In this document: positions 52,056 to 61,257 of the stretch, piece after piece
How the letters are laid out: each line of letters begins with the position of its first letter
Numbering within the stretch: the stretch's first letter is position 1
Source of the DNA: Mucilaginibacter flavus
GTDB lineage: Bacteria > Bacteroidota > Bacteroidia > Sphingobacteriales > Sphingobacteriaceae
Reading direction: 5' to 3'
DNA: 64,000 nt
Assembly (NCBI RefSeq): GCF_030409315.1
Contig: NZ_JAUFPS010000024.1
Span: 219,135-283,134 of the forward strand
The notes under the pieces: generated by a model
Seen by the model: only the letters and a program-made list of their open reading frames with translations
Databases searched by the model: none
Told to the model about the DNA's origin: nothing
Program-made: the position numbers and the translations under genes

Positions 52056-53795
52056 CTACTGCACCACCTTAATCTCCGTCCTCCTGTTCAATTGATGATC
52101 CGCTTCGGAGCATTTTACGTTATCGACACATTGGTTTACCAGGTTGCTTTTGCTGTAACCTTTGGCAGCTATCCGGGTGATGGCAATACCCTTTTTAACC
52201 AGGTAAATAGCCGCGGCTTTTGCCCGGCGTTGCGATAGGGCGAGGTTGTAAAGGTAAGACGCTCTTGAATCGCAGTACGACGACAACACCACCCTTAAAC
52301 CGGGGTATCGCTTTAAAACGTCGGCTAACTTATTCAACTCTGCCGCGGCATCGGGCCTGATAAATGATTTATCCAAATCATAATAAATGATGCCGGTGGT
52401 ATAGGAGCCAGGGACGGGAAGCGAAGAGCCGGGTGCGGGCGCAGATGGTTTTCCTGAAGTAACAACGGTTCCTGGCGTTAACGGTTTAATGATTTTGATA
52501 CTGTCTTTTACAAACGCGAACTCGTAAATATCATCGTTGCCCTGGCCATTTTCCCGGTTTGATGACAGGTAGCCACTGGTGCCATCACGGGTAATTAAAT
52601 TAAAATCGTCGCTGGTGCTGTTAATGGGATATTTTAGGTTTTTAGGGGAAGTCCAGTTTGCTTTGCTGCCTGTGGCTGCGTAAATTTCATAACCGCCCAT
52701 ACCGGGCAACCCTTTTGAAGCATAGTATAGTGTAACGTTATCATCAACAAAAGGAAAATTCTCTTCCTCTTTGGTATTTACCTTATTACCGCAGTTAACC
52801 GGCTTGGCCCAGGAGCCATCGCTCTCTTTCGCACAATACCACAAATCTGTTTTGCCAAAACCACCCGGCATGTCCGAACTGAAATACAACAGTTTACCAT
52901 CTGTTGATAGCACCGCATTACCTACCGAATATTGCTTAACATTGTTATAGGCAAAACTGCCGCAAATTACCCAGCGATCATCCTTTTTACAGGCCGTTAC
53001 CAGTTGCAGGCGGCGGGTATAAAGCTTTTGTCGCGTAACCTTATCTATAGGGAGATTTTTTGAAGCGGTTTCGGTACTCAGGGTGATATACGCGGTATCT
53101 CCCCCGGCATTTAATGCCATAGGCCCAATATGGTAAGCGCCTTTAAATTCGGGATTGTTCCCCGCGTCAAGGATCAGCTCTTTGGTTTCTTTGGTATTTA
53201 AATCGTACTCATATAATCTAAACCAGCTATTACCGGTGCGGTTGTCTGTTTTGCCATCGCTGGTTTCCCTGTCGGATGTAAAAATGATACCTGTTTTGCC
53301 ATCGTAGCTCGCGCCCCAATCGGACGATTTGGTATTGGCGGCCGTTGTGTTAGCTACCTTATAACCTGTCGACTGCTTCATCCAAACCATGGCCGAATCG
53401 CAATCGTTTAGCTTTAGCGCCAATGCCCCGGCATCGTTGGTAAAATAGATTTTGTATTGTTGTTTTGCCTGGTCAAACTTTCGGTTTCTCAGCAACACCT
53501 CGGCATAAAAATAGTGACTTAACTTTTCTGCTTTGGGGTTGGCTGTGATTCGTTCGTACCATTGCTCAGCTTCGGGGTATTGGTTAATGTAACGGTAACA
53601 GCTGGCTACGCGCTCGAATAGTTTTATATCGGCATTTTTGCGGTCGGCCAGTTTAAGGTATAGTTTCAGGCTTTTGAAATACTCGTACCGGTCGAAAAGT
53701 TTATCGGCCTGCTGCTTAATGGATAGCTGCTCCTGCGCGGTAAGCGCTTTAGCTGCCAGCATGATCCATATGCAAATGAGTATAAACTTTTTCAT
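52056..53795 (-). CDS. OmpA family protein with TPR and PD40 repeats (T9SS-associated, PorE-like)
   Basis: 579 aa from MKKFILICIWIMLAAKALTAQEQ (signal peptide). N-terminal TPR-like helices (residues about 30-110), a PD40/beta-propeller segment (about 170-420; FSSDMPGGFGKTDLWYC, YYASKGLPGMGGYEIY, GYLSSNRENGQGNDDIYEFAF), a Pro/Ser linker and an OmpA C-terminal domain (DKSFIRPDAAAELNKLADVLKRYPGLRVVLSSYCDSRASYLYNLALSQRRAKAA). It should tether the T9SS assembly to peptidoglycan. Follows the PorP/SprF gene by 4 bases. Confidence 0.9.
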   Translation of the reverse strand: MKKFILICIWIMLAAKALTAQEQLSIKQQADKLFDRYEYFKSLKLYLKLADRKNADIKLFERVASCYRYINQYPEAEQWYERITANPKAEKLSHYFYAEVLLRNRKFDQAKQQYKIYFTNDAGALALKLNDCDSAMVWMKQSTGYKVANTTAANTKSSDWGASYDGKTGIIFTSDRETSDGKTDNRTGNSWFRLYEYDLNTKETKELILDAGNNPEFKGAYHIGPMALNAGGDTAYITLSTETASKNLPIDKVTRQKLYTRRLQLVTACKKDDRWVICGSFAYNNVKQYSVGNAVLSTDGKLLYFSSDMPGGFGKTDLWYCAKESDGSWAKPVNCGNKVNTKEEENFPFVDDNVTLYYASKGLPGMGGYEIYAATGSKANWTSPKNLKYPINSTSDDFNLITRDGTSGYLSSNRENGQGNDDIYEFAFVKDSIKIIKPLTPGTVVTSGKPSAPAPGSSLPVPGSYTTGIIYYDLDKSFIRPDAAAELNKLADVLKRYPGLRVVLSSYCDSRASYLYNLALSQRRAKAAAIYLVKKGIAITRIAAKGYSKSNLVNQCVDNVKCSEADHQLNRRTEIKVVQ

Positions 53796-53799
53796 GAGC

Positions 53800-54786
53800 T
53801 TAAAAATATCGCGGACTAACCTCACGCCCGTTTTTATTAGGGAAACTTATGCTCAGTGAAAGCTCGTGAGATCCGCTTTGTGAACTTGCCAGCTTGCTGG
53901 TTGTAAAATCGTACGAGTACCCTAACCTGAAATTATCGCTAATATAAAACTGCACAATGCCGGCTACAGCATCAGTTTTATCCAGGCTGCTTTGCAGGTT
54001 GCTTTTATGCCAAAGATCAACCCCTGTACGGTATGATGCACCAATCCAGATGCGTTTGTTGAACACTACGCTACTACTTACATCCATATTGGTTGGCCCT
54101 TTAAAATCTTCCTTGATTAATATGGATGGCTTTAAATCTATCGACTCATTCAAGGGAATCATGGTGCCGCCAGTTAAATAAATGGTGCGCTGTTGTTTAT
54201 ATTGCTGCAAATGATCAATAGTATTACCCAACCCCGAAAGCAGGTTAAATACCGATGCGCCAATGTATACGTTGGGCGTGTAATAATAGATGCCGAACCT
54301 GATATCGGGCGTGATGTTACTTTGAGTGCCTGCGGGGATATTGGTATCGCCATCATCGGTAGCGTTAAATTTGGTACCGTCTAACCTATACTGTATAGCA
54401 CCCAACCCTATACCAAAACACAGGCGTTTGGTATCCAGTTCATCCAGCCGAAGCCGATAAGCATAATTTGCATAAACAGATGATGTGCTCTCGGGTCCCA
54501 ATTTATCAAACGTAGCTATCAGCCCCAAGCCTACATTTTGGTTGGTGGTATTGGTTAAGCCGTCCACGGCTACCGTACCGGTTTTAGGGGCATCATTGAT
54601 GCCTACCCACTGGATGCGGCTACTTAAATTAAGCGTCCAATCTTCCTTGTAACCCGCATACGCCGGGTTTACCGCGAGGCCGTTAAATACATACTGGCTA
54701 AATTGTATGCTTTGTTGCGCCTGTAGTTTCAGGGTGATAAAAACCATGGCTGCCACCAGCAGATATATTTTAATTACCTGCCTCAT
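53800..54786 (-). CDS. PorP/SprF family type IX secretion outer-membrane protein
   Basis: 328 aa, starting MRQVIKIYLLVAAMVFITLKLQAQ (signal peptide); the in-frame start eight residues upstream is less likely. QQSIQFSQYVFNGLAVNPAYAGYKEDWTLNLSSRIQWVGINDAPKTG is the PorP/SprF signature, followed by a beta-barrel (strands ending in aromatic residues) and a final FRLGYSYDFTTSKL strand. Docks the T9SS type B cargo made from the gene upstream, whose stop overlaps its ATG by four bases. Confidence 0.93.
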   Translation of the reverse strand: MRQVIKIYLLVAAMVFITLKLQAQQSIQFSQYVFNGLAVNPAYAGYKEDWTLNLSSRIQWVGINDAPKTGTVAVDGLTNTTNQNVGLGLIATFDKLGPESTSSVYANYAYRLRLDELDTKRLCFGIGLGAIQYRLDGTKFNATDDGDTNIPAGTQSNITPDIRFGIYYYTPNVYIGASVFNLLSGLGNTIDHLQQYKQQRTIYLTGGTMIPLNESIDLKPSILIKEDFKGPTNMDVSSSVVFNKRIWIGASYRTGVDLWHKSNLQSSLDKTDAVAGIVQFYISDNFRLGYSYDFTTSKLASSQSGSHELSLSISFPNKNGREVSPRYF

Positions 54787-57311
54787 TTGCTCAATTTTAA
54801 AAACACCCATCCTTTAAGCGGCGTAACCTCACCGGTATGCTCCTTCCTATTCAGGATGTAGTAGTAAGTAGCTTCGGCAAGGCCGCTGCCGTTCCAGTCG
54901 TTTTTGTAATTATCGGCCCGGTAAACTTCATTTCCCCAGCGGTTAAAAATGAGCAACTGTGAGCCAGGGTAACTTTCTAAGCCCACTATTTTAAACACAT
55001 CGTTTTTACCATCGTTATTTGGGGTGATGATGTTGGGGATCTGTAGGTCGGCCGAGATCACTTTAAGCACTATCGTATCGGCACAGCCGTTTACATTGGT
55101 ATATAAAAAGTGATACAGGCCCACCTTATCAAGCCCGGTTATAGTGGTAGTAGCATTGGTTGCGCTGGTAATTATTGCCGGCGATGCATCACCGGCTACC
55201 TGAGTCCATGTACCTGTACCGGTTGCTGCCATAGTTGCCGGGGCATATTGAAATATGGTTTGATCGGGCCCGGCGTTTGGAGCGAGGGTTACATGGATGA
55301 TATTGGTTTTAATATTATTACACCCTACGCCGGATGGTAAGGCATCGCACTCATTAGCCGCATCGGTGGGTACGGCGGAATCTGGGTTGGTGGCGTCGGG
55401 ATCGGTTACATCGGCGGGGCGTAACATTCCAGCCGTAACAGAAAGATCGCCACTCGCGGCAGGCGCTATATTACCGCTGACGGTAAAAGTACGCGTGGCG
55501 CCGTTGGCAATATCGATATTGGCACGATAGGAGTTTGCTGCAACCGTACCGCCCGACGAGGCTGAAACACCGGTGGTTGATACACTGGTAATGGATACGC
55601 CGGTTAGCGTTGCCGGGAAACCAAAGCTGAATTGTCCTCCGCTCACATCATCCGGCCCGCTATTTTTAACCACAACTTTATAAACAGCTACCTGCCCCGA
55701 ACAGGCGTCCGAAGCGGTGACGCTTTCCACCGAAAGATCGGCCTCCCTTGTTTCAAAACTTACCGAGCTAAAAACCGGTTTACTTTTAATATAACTCCAG
55801 GTATCAATACATTTATTGTTGCCAAAATCGGCATCATTAAGCGGGTTTGTAGTTGGGGTACCCCACTTGTGTCCGTTAACGGCGCTGCTTAAACCACTAA
55901 GGTTTTTCACCGGGTTTGATGGTGTACCTACTACGGTTATGGGGCTATCATCCCAATACAATGTGTCGTTTGGGGCAAAAGTGCCGTTAATGCGTGTAAG
56001 CAACAATCCGTTCACGTTACGCTCCACATCAAAAAACGGGAAATGTACTTCGCCCGCGGTTGTGGCTATGGTAATACTGGTTTGGAAAATGCCACTGGTT
56101 GCGGGTACTTTATTGCCATTACCATCCAGCCCATCCCAAAAAACCTGGTTATCACCGGCATTTGCCTGGCCGGTTAATTTACGGTCGACAGCGTCTGTAT
56201 AAACTCCGTTTTTATTAATATCGAGGGCGATGAGATAGGTACCGTTACCGGTTATATTAAAATTAAAGTTACCGCCCAAGGGGCTTGTCCCAGCCTTGCC
56301 GGGCGTACCTTCTGCACCGGTAAAGGTTACATTACTTATTACCGGCGCAACTGGCGCCCGCAAAAGCCATGTGGTGGTGCTACCGGGCGTATTCGCGGTT
56401 TCGGGCAGGTCGGCGGCGGGTGTATTGAAAAATATTTTCTGAGTGATATCGGTTTCGGTATCTGCGGCCCGTGGGTCCTGCACGTTGATGTTGGGGCTTA
56501 GTCCGTTTATACTTTTGTAAGATGCCTTGCCATCATCGCCCCTGAAACCCTTGTTATTTACAAAAAAGGTAAAGCCATTACCGGCCTGTCCGTTGTTGTT
56601 GAGGATGTATTGGTAACCATCTTTAGTAAGGATATGAAATATAGCATTGAAACCCACATTAAACGTACCTAAAATTCCCGAGAACACTTGCGTATATGCC
56701 CTGCCGTTAACAAAAGCGGTATTGGCGGCATTGCGCACAGATATATCAAAAGCGGTAATGTATTCTGCCGCGGGTTGGGTCCAGTTGGCGTTGGCGGGCA
56801 CCGTGGGTGGATTGCCGTTCAGGTCGCTACCCAGGTTTTCGGCAATAAAATCTATTTCCCAAACGCCATCCTGCCCTGCCAAAACTTTTTGTATGAAGGG
56901 TGTGTACCCCCCGGCATTAGGCAGCGCACCCGCCTGTTCCTGCGCCCGGTTTTGTATCAAACCCACTGTAGTACTGGTGCCGCTGGTATACGTATTACCA
57001 TCCGGCGACCTCAGGTTTATCGTACCGGTACTTATACCCTGGGCGCTTGAGCCTACGTAAATACTTTCGCCCGCTTTTACATAAACCTTCATGGTGCCCA
57101 ACGTTGGGAACGGGAACGACGCGTTATTTAAAGTATTGCTGGAGAAAAGATAAGCACGACTACCACCACTGGCGCTAAGCTCCTTGCTGCCCTCGGCCAA
57201 TAAATTATTGGTGATGAGAATTGCCCCAAACGCCACAAAAAAGCATTTGGCTACCAACAACCTGAGGCGCGGATAAATATTTAGTGAGGTGAAGGCTGTG
57301 CTTTGCAGCAT
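54783..57311 (-). CDS. Large cell-surface protein with gliding-motility C-terminal (T9SS type B sorting) domain
   Basis: 842 aa. Signal peptide (LRLLVAKCFFVAFGAILITNNLLAEG), Thr/Ser-rich beta domains (residues about 50-500), a DUF11-like repeat near 540-640 (AVYKVVVKNSGPDDVSGGQFSF) and the type B sorting domain at the C terminus: LQIPNIITPNNDGKNDVFKI, FNRWGNEVYRADNYKNDWNG and ATYYYILNRKEHTGEVTPLKGWVFLKLSK. This domain is cut off and used to route the protein to the cell surface. Its ATGA overlap with the PorP/SprF gene couples cargo and transporter. Confidence 0.92.
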   Translation of the reverse strand: MLQSTAFTSLNIYPRLRLLVAKCFFVAFGAILITNNLLAEGSKELSASGGSRAYLFSSNTLNNASFPFPTLGTMKVYVKAGESIYVGSSAQGISTGTINLRSPDGNTYTSGTSTTVGLIQNRAQEQAGALPNAGGYTPFIQKVLAGQDGVWEIDFIAENLGSDLNGNPPTVPANANWTQPAAEYITAFDISVRNAANTAFVNGRAYTQVFSGILGTFNVGFNAIFHILTKDGYQYILNNNGQAGNGFTFFVNNKGFRGDDGKASYKSINGLSPNINVQDPRAADTETDITQKIFFNTPAADLPETANTPGSTTTWLLRAPVAPVISNVTFTGAEGTPGKAGTSPLGGNFNFNITGNGTYLIALDINKNGVYTDAVDRKLTGQANAGDNQVFWDGLDGNGNKVPATSGIFQTSITIATTAGEVHFPFFDVERNVNGLLLTRINGTFAPNDTLYWDDSPITVVGTPSNPVKNLSGLSSAVNGHKWGTPTTNPLNDADFGNNKCIDTWSYIKSKPVFSSVSFETREADLSVESVTASDACSGQVAVYKVVVKNSGPDDVSGGQFSFGFPATLTGVSITSVSTTGVSASSGGTVAANSYRANIDIANGATRTFTVSGNIAPAASGDLSVTAGMLRPADVTDPDATNPDSAVPTDAANECDALPSGVGCNNIKTNIIHVTLAPNAGPDQTIFQYAPATMAATGTGTWTQVAGDASPAIITSATNATTTITGLDKVGLYHFLYTNVNGCADTIVLKVISADLQIPNIITPNNDGKNDVFKIVGLESYPGSQLLIFNRWGNEVYRADNYKNDWNGSGLAEATYYYILNRKEHTGEVTPLKGWVFLKLSK

Positions 57312-57570
57312 GTATTTGTGTTTACAACGCTGTAAGTTATAAAAAGGAAAGGAATTGGGGAGAAAAAAAATTGGGCAGTATTTTGTGTAGCATTTTTTTT
57401 CAATTCCCTACTAACGGGATTGGGTGCGGCTAAAAATGCGGCAATGAATAGTGGATTAAACCCCTTCCTCCCCTTCCCCAAGGAAGGAATCGCACCTCCC
57501 CTCGCTCTTTTTATAAGGTTTTAAACCGATCGTTATAGTGAACAGCTTTATAAATGAATGCTATTAAACA
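57312..57570. other. Leader region with a repeat fragment
   Basis: 259 bases upstream of the T9SS operon. Holds CCTTCCTCCCCTTCCCCAAG (57464-57483), an inverted match to the block at 24258-24291. No gene seen. Confidence 0.4.
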
Positions 57571-57771
57571 TTATAGCTTCCGCTTGTGCGCTACTTTTTC
57601 AATTTTATCGGGGAAATAGCCATCACGCCCCATAAAATAAATCCTTCTTAACCGAACTACTTCTGCTAATCTTTCGGATGGTGTTTTATTTAGCCAGAAT
57701 TCCACATCGAGGCGATCCTCTTCTTCCATCTTAACATGGTTAACAACCATAGCCATTTTTCGATTTTTCAT
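57571..57771 (-). CDS. Hypothetical 66-aa protein, antitoxin-like
   Basis: A small basic/acidic mixed protein: KMEEEDRLDVEFWLNKTPSERLAEVVRLRRIYFMG, then FPDKIEKVAHKRKL. The LDVEFWL-KTPSERL-VRLRR pattern is one I associate with small Bacteroidota proteins encoded beside nucleotidyltransferase genes; no such partner gene is present here. Function unknown, and the family link is from memory. Confidence 0.6.
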   Translation of the reverse strand: MKNRKMAMVVNHVKMEEEDRLDVEFWLNKTPSERLAEVVRLRRIYFMGRDGYFPDKIEKVAHKRKL

Positions 57772-57799
57772 ATTGATTTCACACTACAATTATTCACGA

Positions 57800-58675
57800 T
57801 TACTCCAACCCTAACCCTTCCAAATGCTCTTTCCGATAAATCAGTGGGCTTTTCCCTGTATATTGCTTAAACAGTTTGTGAAAAAAAGCAACGTCAGAAA
57901 AGCCGCTATCCAGGCTTACCTCTGTAGCATTTTTGTGGGTCGATATCAATTGTTGCATGGCATAATGGAGGCGATAGTTTGATACCGCTTCCATCAGGGT
58001 TTTGCCGGTCATTTTTTTGTAGAACTTGCAAAAGGCGTTGGGCGTCATGCGTGCTACTTCGGCTGCTTGTTTCAGGCTTATCTTATCCCTGAAATTATCA
58101 ATAATAAAACCCTGTATGGCATTAAGTCGGTGGTGCTCAATTGCCGGCGAATGATAGATCACTGCCTCGGCGTTTAACAACTCATATGATGTTGCAGCCG
58201 TTAGCTTATCCAATATCTGCAACAAAATGATAAGCCTTTTAAATGGCTCATCAACCTTGGCCATGCTCAACATCAGGTTAATGATACCGCTGGCTTCATC
58301 GCCGGTAAAATGAATCCCGTGCAGGCTTTTATCTAACAATTGGATCACTTTCCAGGCGGCCTGCTCTTCAAAAAAACGCGTACCCAAAAAAGCCCTGTCA
58401 AACTGGATCACAACCGACCTGGCATTGATCTCACCCTCACGTAAAGTTGTCTTCCAACAGTGGGGTACATTGCCCCCCACTAAAACCAAATCTCCTTTTT
58501 TGTAGGGCGACATGCTATTGCCCACAAAGCGGTTTCCCTCCCCCTTCAGTATAGCGGTAAGCTCATACTCCGGGTGAAAATGATAGGGCGATGCAAACTC
58601 ATCCTGTTCAAATAACCTATACAGGAAAGTGCTTTGGCTTTGGCCGGTAAGTGTTTCTAATGTAGGTTTGATCAT
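57800..58675 (-). CDS. AraC family regulator with cupin domain
   Basis: 291 aa. N-terminal cupin sensor (SPYHFHPEYELTAILKGEGNRFVGNSMSPYKKGDLVLVGGNVPHCW) and C-terminal AraC double HTH (ISLKQAAEVARMTPNAFCKFYKKMTGKTLMEAVSNYRLHYAMQQL; ATEVSLDSGFSDVAFFHKLFKQYTGKSPLIYRKEHL). Probably senses a sugar-related ligand and acts on the neighbouring GH5-like and PhyH genes, all on the same strand. Confidence 0.92.
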   Translation of the reverse strand: MIKPTLETLTGQSQSTFLYRLFEQDEFASPYHFHPEYELTAILKGEGNRFVGNSMSPYKKGDLVLVGGNVPHCWKTTLREGEINARSVVIQFDRAFLGTRFFEEQAAWKVIQLLDKSLHGIHFTGDEASGIINLMLSMAKVDEPFKRLIILLQILDKLTAATSYELLNAEAVIYHSPAIEHHRLNAIQGFIIDNFRDKISLKQAAEVARMTPNAFCKFYKKMTGKTLMEAVSNYRLHYAMQQLISTHKNATEVSLDSGFSDVAFFHKLFKQYTGKSPLIYRKEHLEGLGLE

Positions 58676-58737
58676 GGGTTTGTTTATTTTAACCTTTCAA
58701 TAGTTAAGTCGTTAACGTACCAAAAACGCTAAAGTAC

Positions 58738-58834
58738 CGTCATTGCGAGGTACGAAGCAATCTCTACACAGGCAGTTCAGCCCTAAAAGTTAGCTCTGTA
58801 AGGTTTCGAGATTGCTTCGTACCTCGCAATGACG
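58738..58834. repeat. REP-like palindrome, 'cgtcattgcgagg' family, copy 3
   Basis: CGTCATTGCGAGGTACGAAG plus CAATCTC on the left, GAGATTG plus CTTCGTACCTCGCAATGACG on the right, around a 43-base loop. Lies between the AraC and GH5-like genes. Confidence 0.85.
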
Positions 58835-58880
58835 CTTATATTTTGAAGGGTGCCTGAGCACCACAAATAAACCAAATAAA

Positions 58881-59981
58881 TTATTTATGCTGATGCTCCG
58901 CAATATATTCCTTGGTCTTAGATTGATCAATAAACAATTTGAGGGAATCGATCTCGGCCTGTTTGTAAGGTTTAAAATCGCCGTAGTACAAATCGTGCTG
59001 CCAGATGGTTGGCTCAGGATCGCCGGGGCGGTGGCCCCATGGTAAATTGGTTTGGGTTTTGCCATTTACCAGTCCCCATAAATTGCAGCCCACTTTATAT
59101 TTATAAAACACCGGGATAATTTCGCTTACTATTGATTTCCAGGGGCGGTTCATCCACTCGGTATTAATTATAGGGCGTTTATACTGCTGTAGTTTTTCAA
59201 TTTGATTGATCACAGTTTGTTTATTGCCGTAATCATGGAAACTTATTACATCCACATTATCGGTAATGATAGCGTTAAGGCGCGGGTTTTGATCAAAAAT
59301 ATCGATGGTAAGCGGTTGTGAAGGGTCAATTGTACGTGCCCAAACAATCACCTTTTTTAGCAACGGAAATGTGGCCGAACCCAAACCACCATTGGTAGGT
59401 TCGTTGTAAAGATCCCACATCAGGATGCGATTATCATTTTTAAACCTGCCTATAACCTCCTTTACATATTTTTCCAGCTTAGGATGCGTGGTTGAATCGG
59501 TAACCATGGTATGCCCCGGGCTTGGCGACCAGTCCCAGGCATACCAACCTTTTAATGGCTTTGGCTGCACCCCAATTTTAGGATCGTTATAAATACCGAA
59601 AGAACAATCATCAAACAAAGCCGGGATAAATTTAATATGGTGCTTATCGCAAATAGCCATAAACCTATCCAGCGTTTTCAAAAAGTATTTAGGATCATCG
59701 GCATAAACAGCGTATTGCAAAACCGCACGCAGGGAGTTCATGCCCGATTGCTGAGCCAGCGCGAGCTCTTTATCAATAGCCACAGGATCAAACGAGGTTT
59801 TATCCCACATGGCGGTGTAATTAATGGCATAAGCCGGAATGTAATTGAAGCCGCAGTACCAGGGCTGCTGGTTATACCAGGTCCAGATACGCTCTTCTGA
59901 CCAGCGTTTGCCCACTGTTTGGGCGAAGGTTATGGTACCGCAAAGCAATAGCATTAAGAGTAAAAATGTCTTTTTTATCAT
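58881..59981 (-). CDS. Secreted clan GH-A glycosidase (GH5-like)
   Basis: 366 aa. Signal peptide ending TFA at residue 20, then a TIM barrel: YCGFNYIPAYAINYTAMWD, GMNSLRAVLQYAVYADDPKYFLKTLDRFMAICDKHHIKFIPALFDD, acid/base Glu194 in MWDLYNEPTNGG and nucleophile Glu275 in IINTEWMNRP, both as expected for clan GH-A. Relatives are annotated as 1,4-beta-xylanase or cellulase-family enzymes. Forms a set with a PhyH dioxygenase upstream (18-base gap) and the AraC gene downstream. Confidence 0.85.
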   Translation of the reverse strand: MIKKTFLLLMLLLCGTITFAQTVGKRWSEERIWTWYNQQPWYCGFNYIPAYAINYTAMWDKTSFDPVAIDKELALAQQSGMNSLRAVLQYAVYADDPKYFLKTLDRFMAICDKHHIKFIPALFDDCSFGIYNDPKIGVQPKPLKGWYAWDWSPSPGHTMVTDSTTHPKLEKYVKEVIGRFKNDNRILMWDLYNEPTNGGLGSATFPLLKKVIVWARTIDPSQPLTIDIFDQNPRLNAIITDNVDVISFHDYGNKQTVINQIEKLQQYKRPIINTEWMNRPWKSIVSEIIPVFYKYKVGCNLWGLVNGKTQTNLPWGHRPGDPEPTIWQHDLYYGDFKPYKQAEIDSLKLFIDQSKTKEYIAEHQHK

Positions 59982-59999
59982 GAGGAGTGGTAATTAATA

Positions 60000-60818
60000 T
60001 TAATAAACCAGTGGGTTAAGTTTTGAATTGGCTAAGTCGCCGGGGGGCAGTCCATCGAGCCAGCGGTTACGGTCGTTTTCCTGGTGTTTGTTTTCAGGTT
60101 CGGTTATGTGTGCGCCATCGGCATAATAAATAATTGTCATTACTTCACGGGTGGTAGTTGTGGAGCTATTCCCCGGCGCGTTATGCAGTGTCCAGCCGTA
60201 ATGCCAGGTAGCATCGCCGGCCTGCATGGTTTCGGCGCGTTGAATTGGATAATCTTTAAGGCGGATATACTTTTGCAGTGCCGTTTCCGATTCATCAGAG
60301 ATGGGAATATTTTCGGCAAAACCATCTTTATGTGATCCGGAAGCAAAAGTGAGCATGCCCAACTCAACATCAATATCTATCAGCGGCATCCACATGGTAA
60401 CTGTTTTAAAGGTATCCAGCGGCCAGTAGTATTGATCCTGGTGCCAGGGCGTAAAGCCACCGCCCGGCTCTTTAAACAAGGCCTGATCGTGGTATATCCT
60501 TACATGCTCAACGCCCAGCAAATCGGCAGCAATTTTAGCAAAACGTTTGGCCAGAGTAAACTGCCTTACCTGCTCATCGGTTTCCCAAAGGTTCATGATT
60601 TGCAAAAAAGCTTTGCCGTAGGTATCGCGATCTTTCATGTCACGGGTTTCGGTATTGTACCTGTAAGCAGCATCGCGAATGGCATCGCGATACCAGGCTA
60701 CTTCATCGGCTTGTAAGATATTTTGAATGAGCACATGCCCATCTTTCCTGAAACTATTGATCAGGTTATCATCAACCGTAATAAGGCTATCTAAAGCCGG
60801 TGTTTTCGACGAGATCAT
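60000..60818 (-). CDS. Phytanoyl-CoA dioxygenase (PhyH) family protein
   Basis: 272 aa from MISSKTPALD; an in-frame start 63 bases upstream is less convincing. Fe(II)/2-oxoglutarate oxygenase double-stranded beta-helix with the metal motif HxD in PWHQDQYYW, the distal His in TWHYGWTLHNAPG, and an Arg in STTTTREVMTIIYYADG. Substrate unknown; some Bacteroidota members accompany sugar or sialic-acid clusters. It lies 18 bases before the GH5-like gene and is divergent from the gene at 61258. Confidence 0.87.
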   Translation of the reverse strand: MISSKTPALDSLITVDDNLINSFRKDGHVLIQNILQADEVAWYRDAIRDAAYRYNTETRDMKDRDTYGKAFLQIMNLWETDEQVRQFTLAKRFAKIAADLLGVEHVRIYHDQALFKEPGGGFTPWHQDQYYWPLDTFKTVTMWMPLIDIDVELGMLTFASGSHKDGFAENIPISDESETALQKYIRLKDYPIQRAETMQAGDATWHYGWTLHNAPGNSSTTTTREVMTIIYYADGAHITEPENKHQENDRNRWLDGLPPGDLANSKLNPLVY

Positions 60819-61257
60819 ATGGTTGTATTTTGGTGTATAATGGGTTAGTAACCTTGCTGTTGATCCAGCATTACAAAACAACCTTATTAGTCACTTTTAC
60901 GGCTTATAAAAATTATTCAATGAATGGTAAATATTATCCATAAAGTAAAATATTTTTATAAATTAAGCATATATGAACCGATGATCGGAGCAAATTTCGC
61001 AATCACTTAGCTGTGTTTTAAATATCAGGGGATTGCCGATAAAGCCCAAAAACACGCTTACAATTTGCCGACAAACCATTCACAATTGTTAACAATTTGT
61101 TAAGCCCTAAGCCCAAGCTTATATCGTTATCAAAACAAAAAACCGCTTCCCTTGCATTTTTACTAATTATTGACCACAGATTTCATAAAAAATAGTATTT
61201 TTAGACAACTTTTCTGACCAGGGTACCGGCAACGGTAAACTATTAATACTTAAGGGG
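60819..61257. promoter_or_regulatory. Divergent promoter region between PhyH and the conserved unknown gene
   Basis: About 440 bases without a gene, AT-rich. AATTGTTAACAATT (61084-61097) is a perfect 14-base palindrome and a candidate regulator site. AAGGGG lies just before the ATG at 61258. Confidence 0.45.

Noticed and set aside
57281..57481. 66-codon frame upstream of the T9SS operon
   Set aside because: Overlaps the cargo gene start and runs through the leader repeat; no domain.
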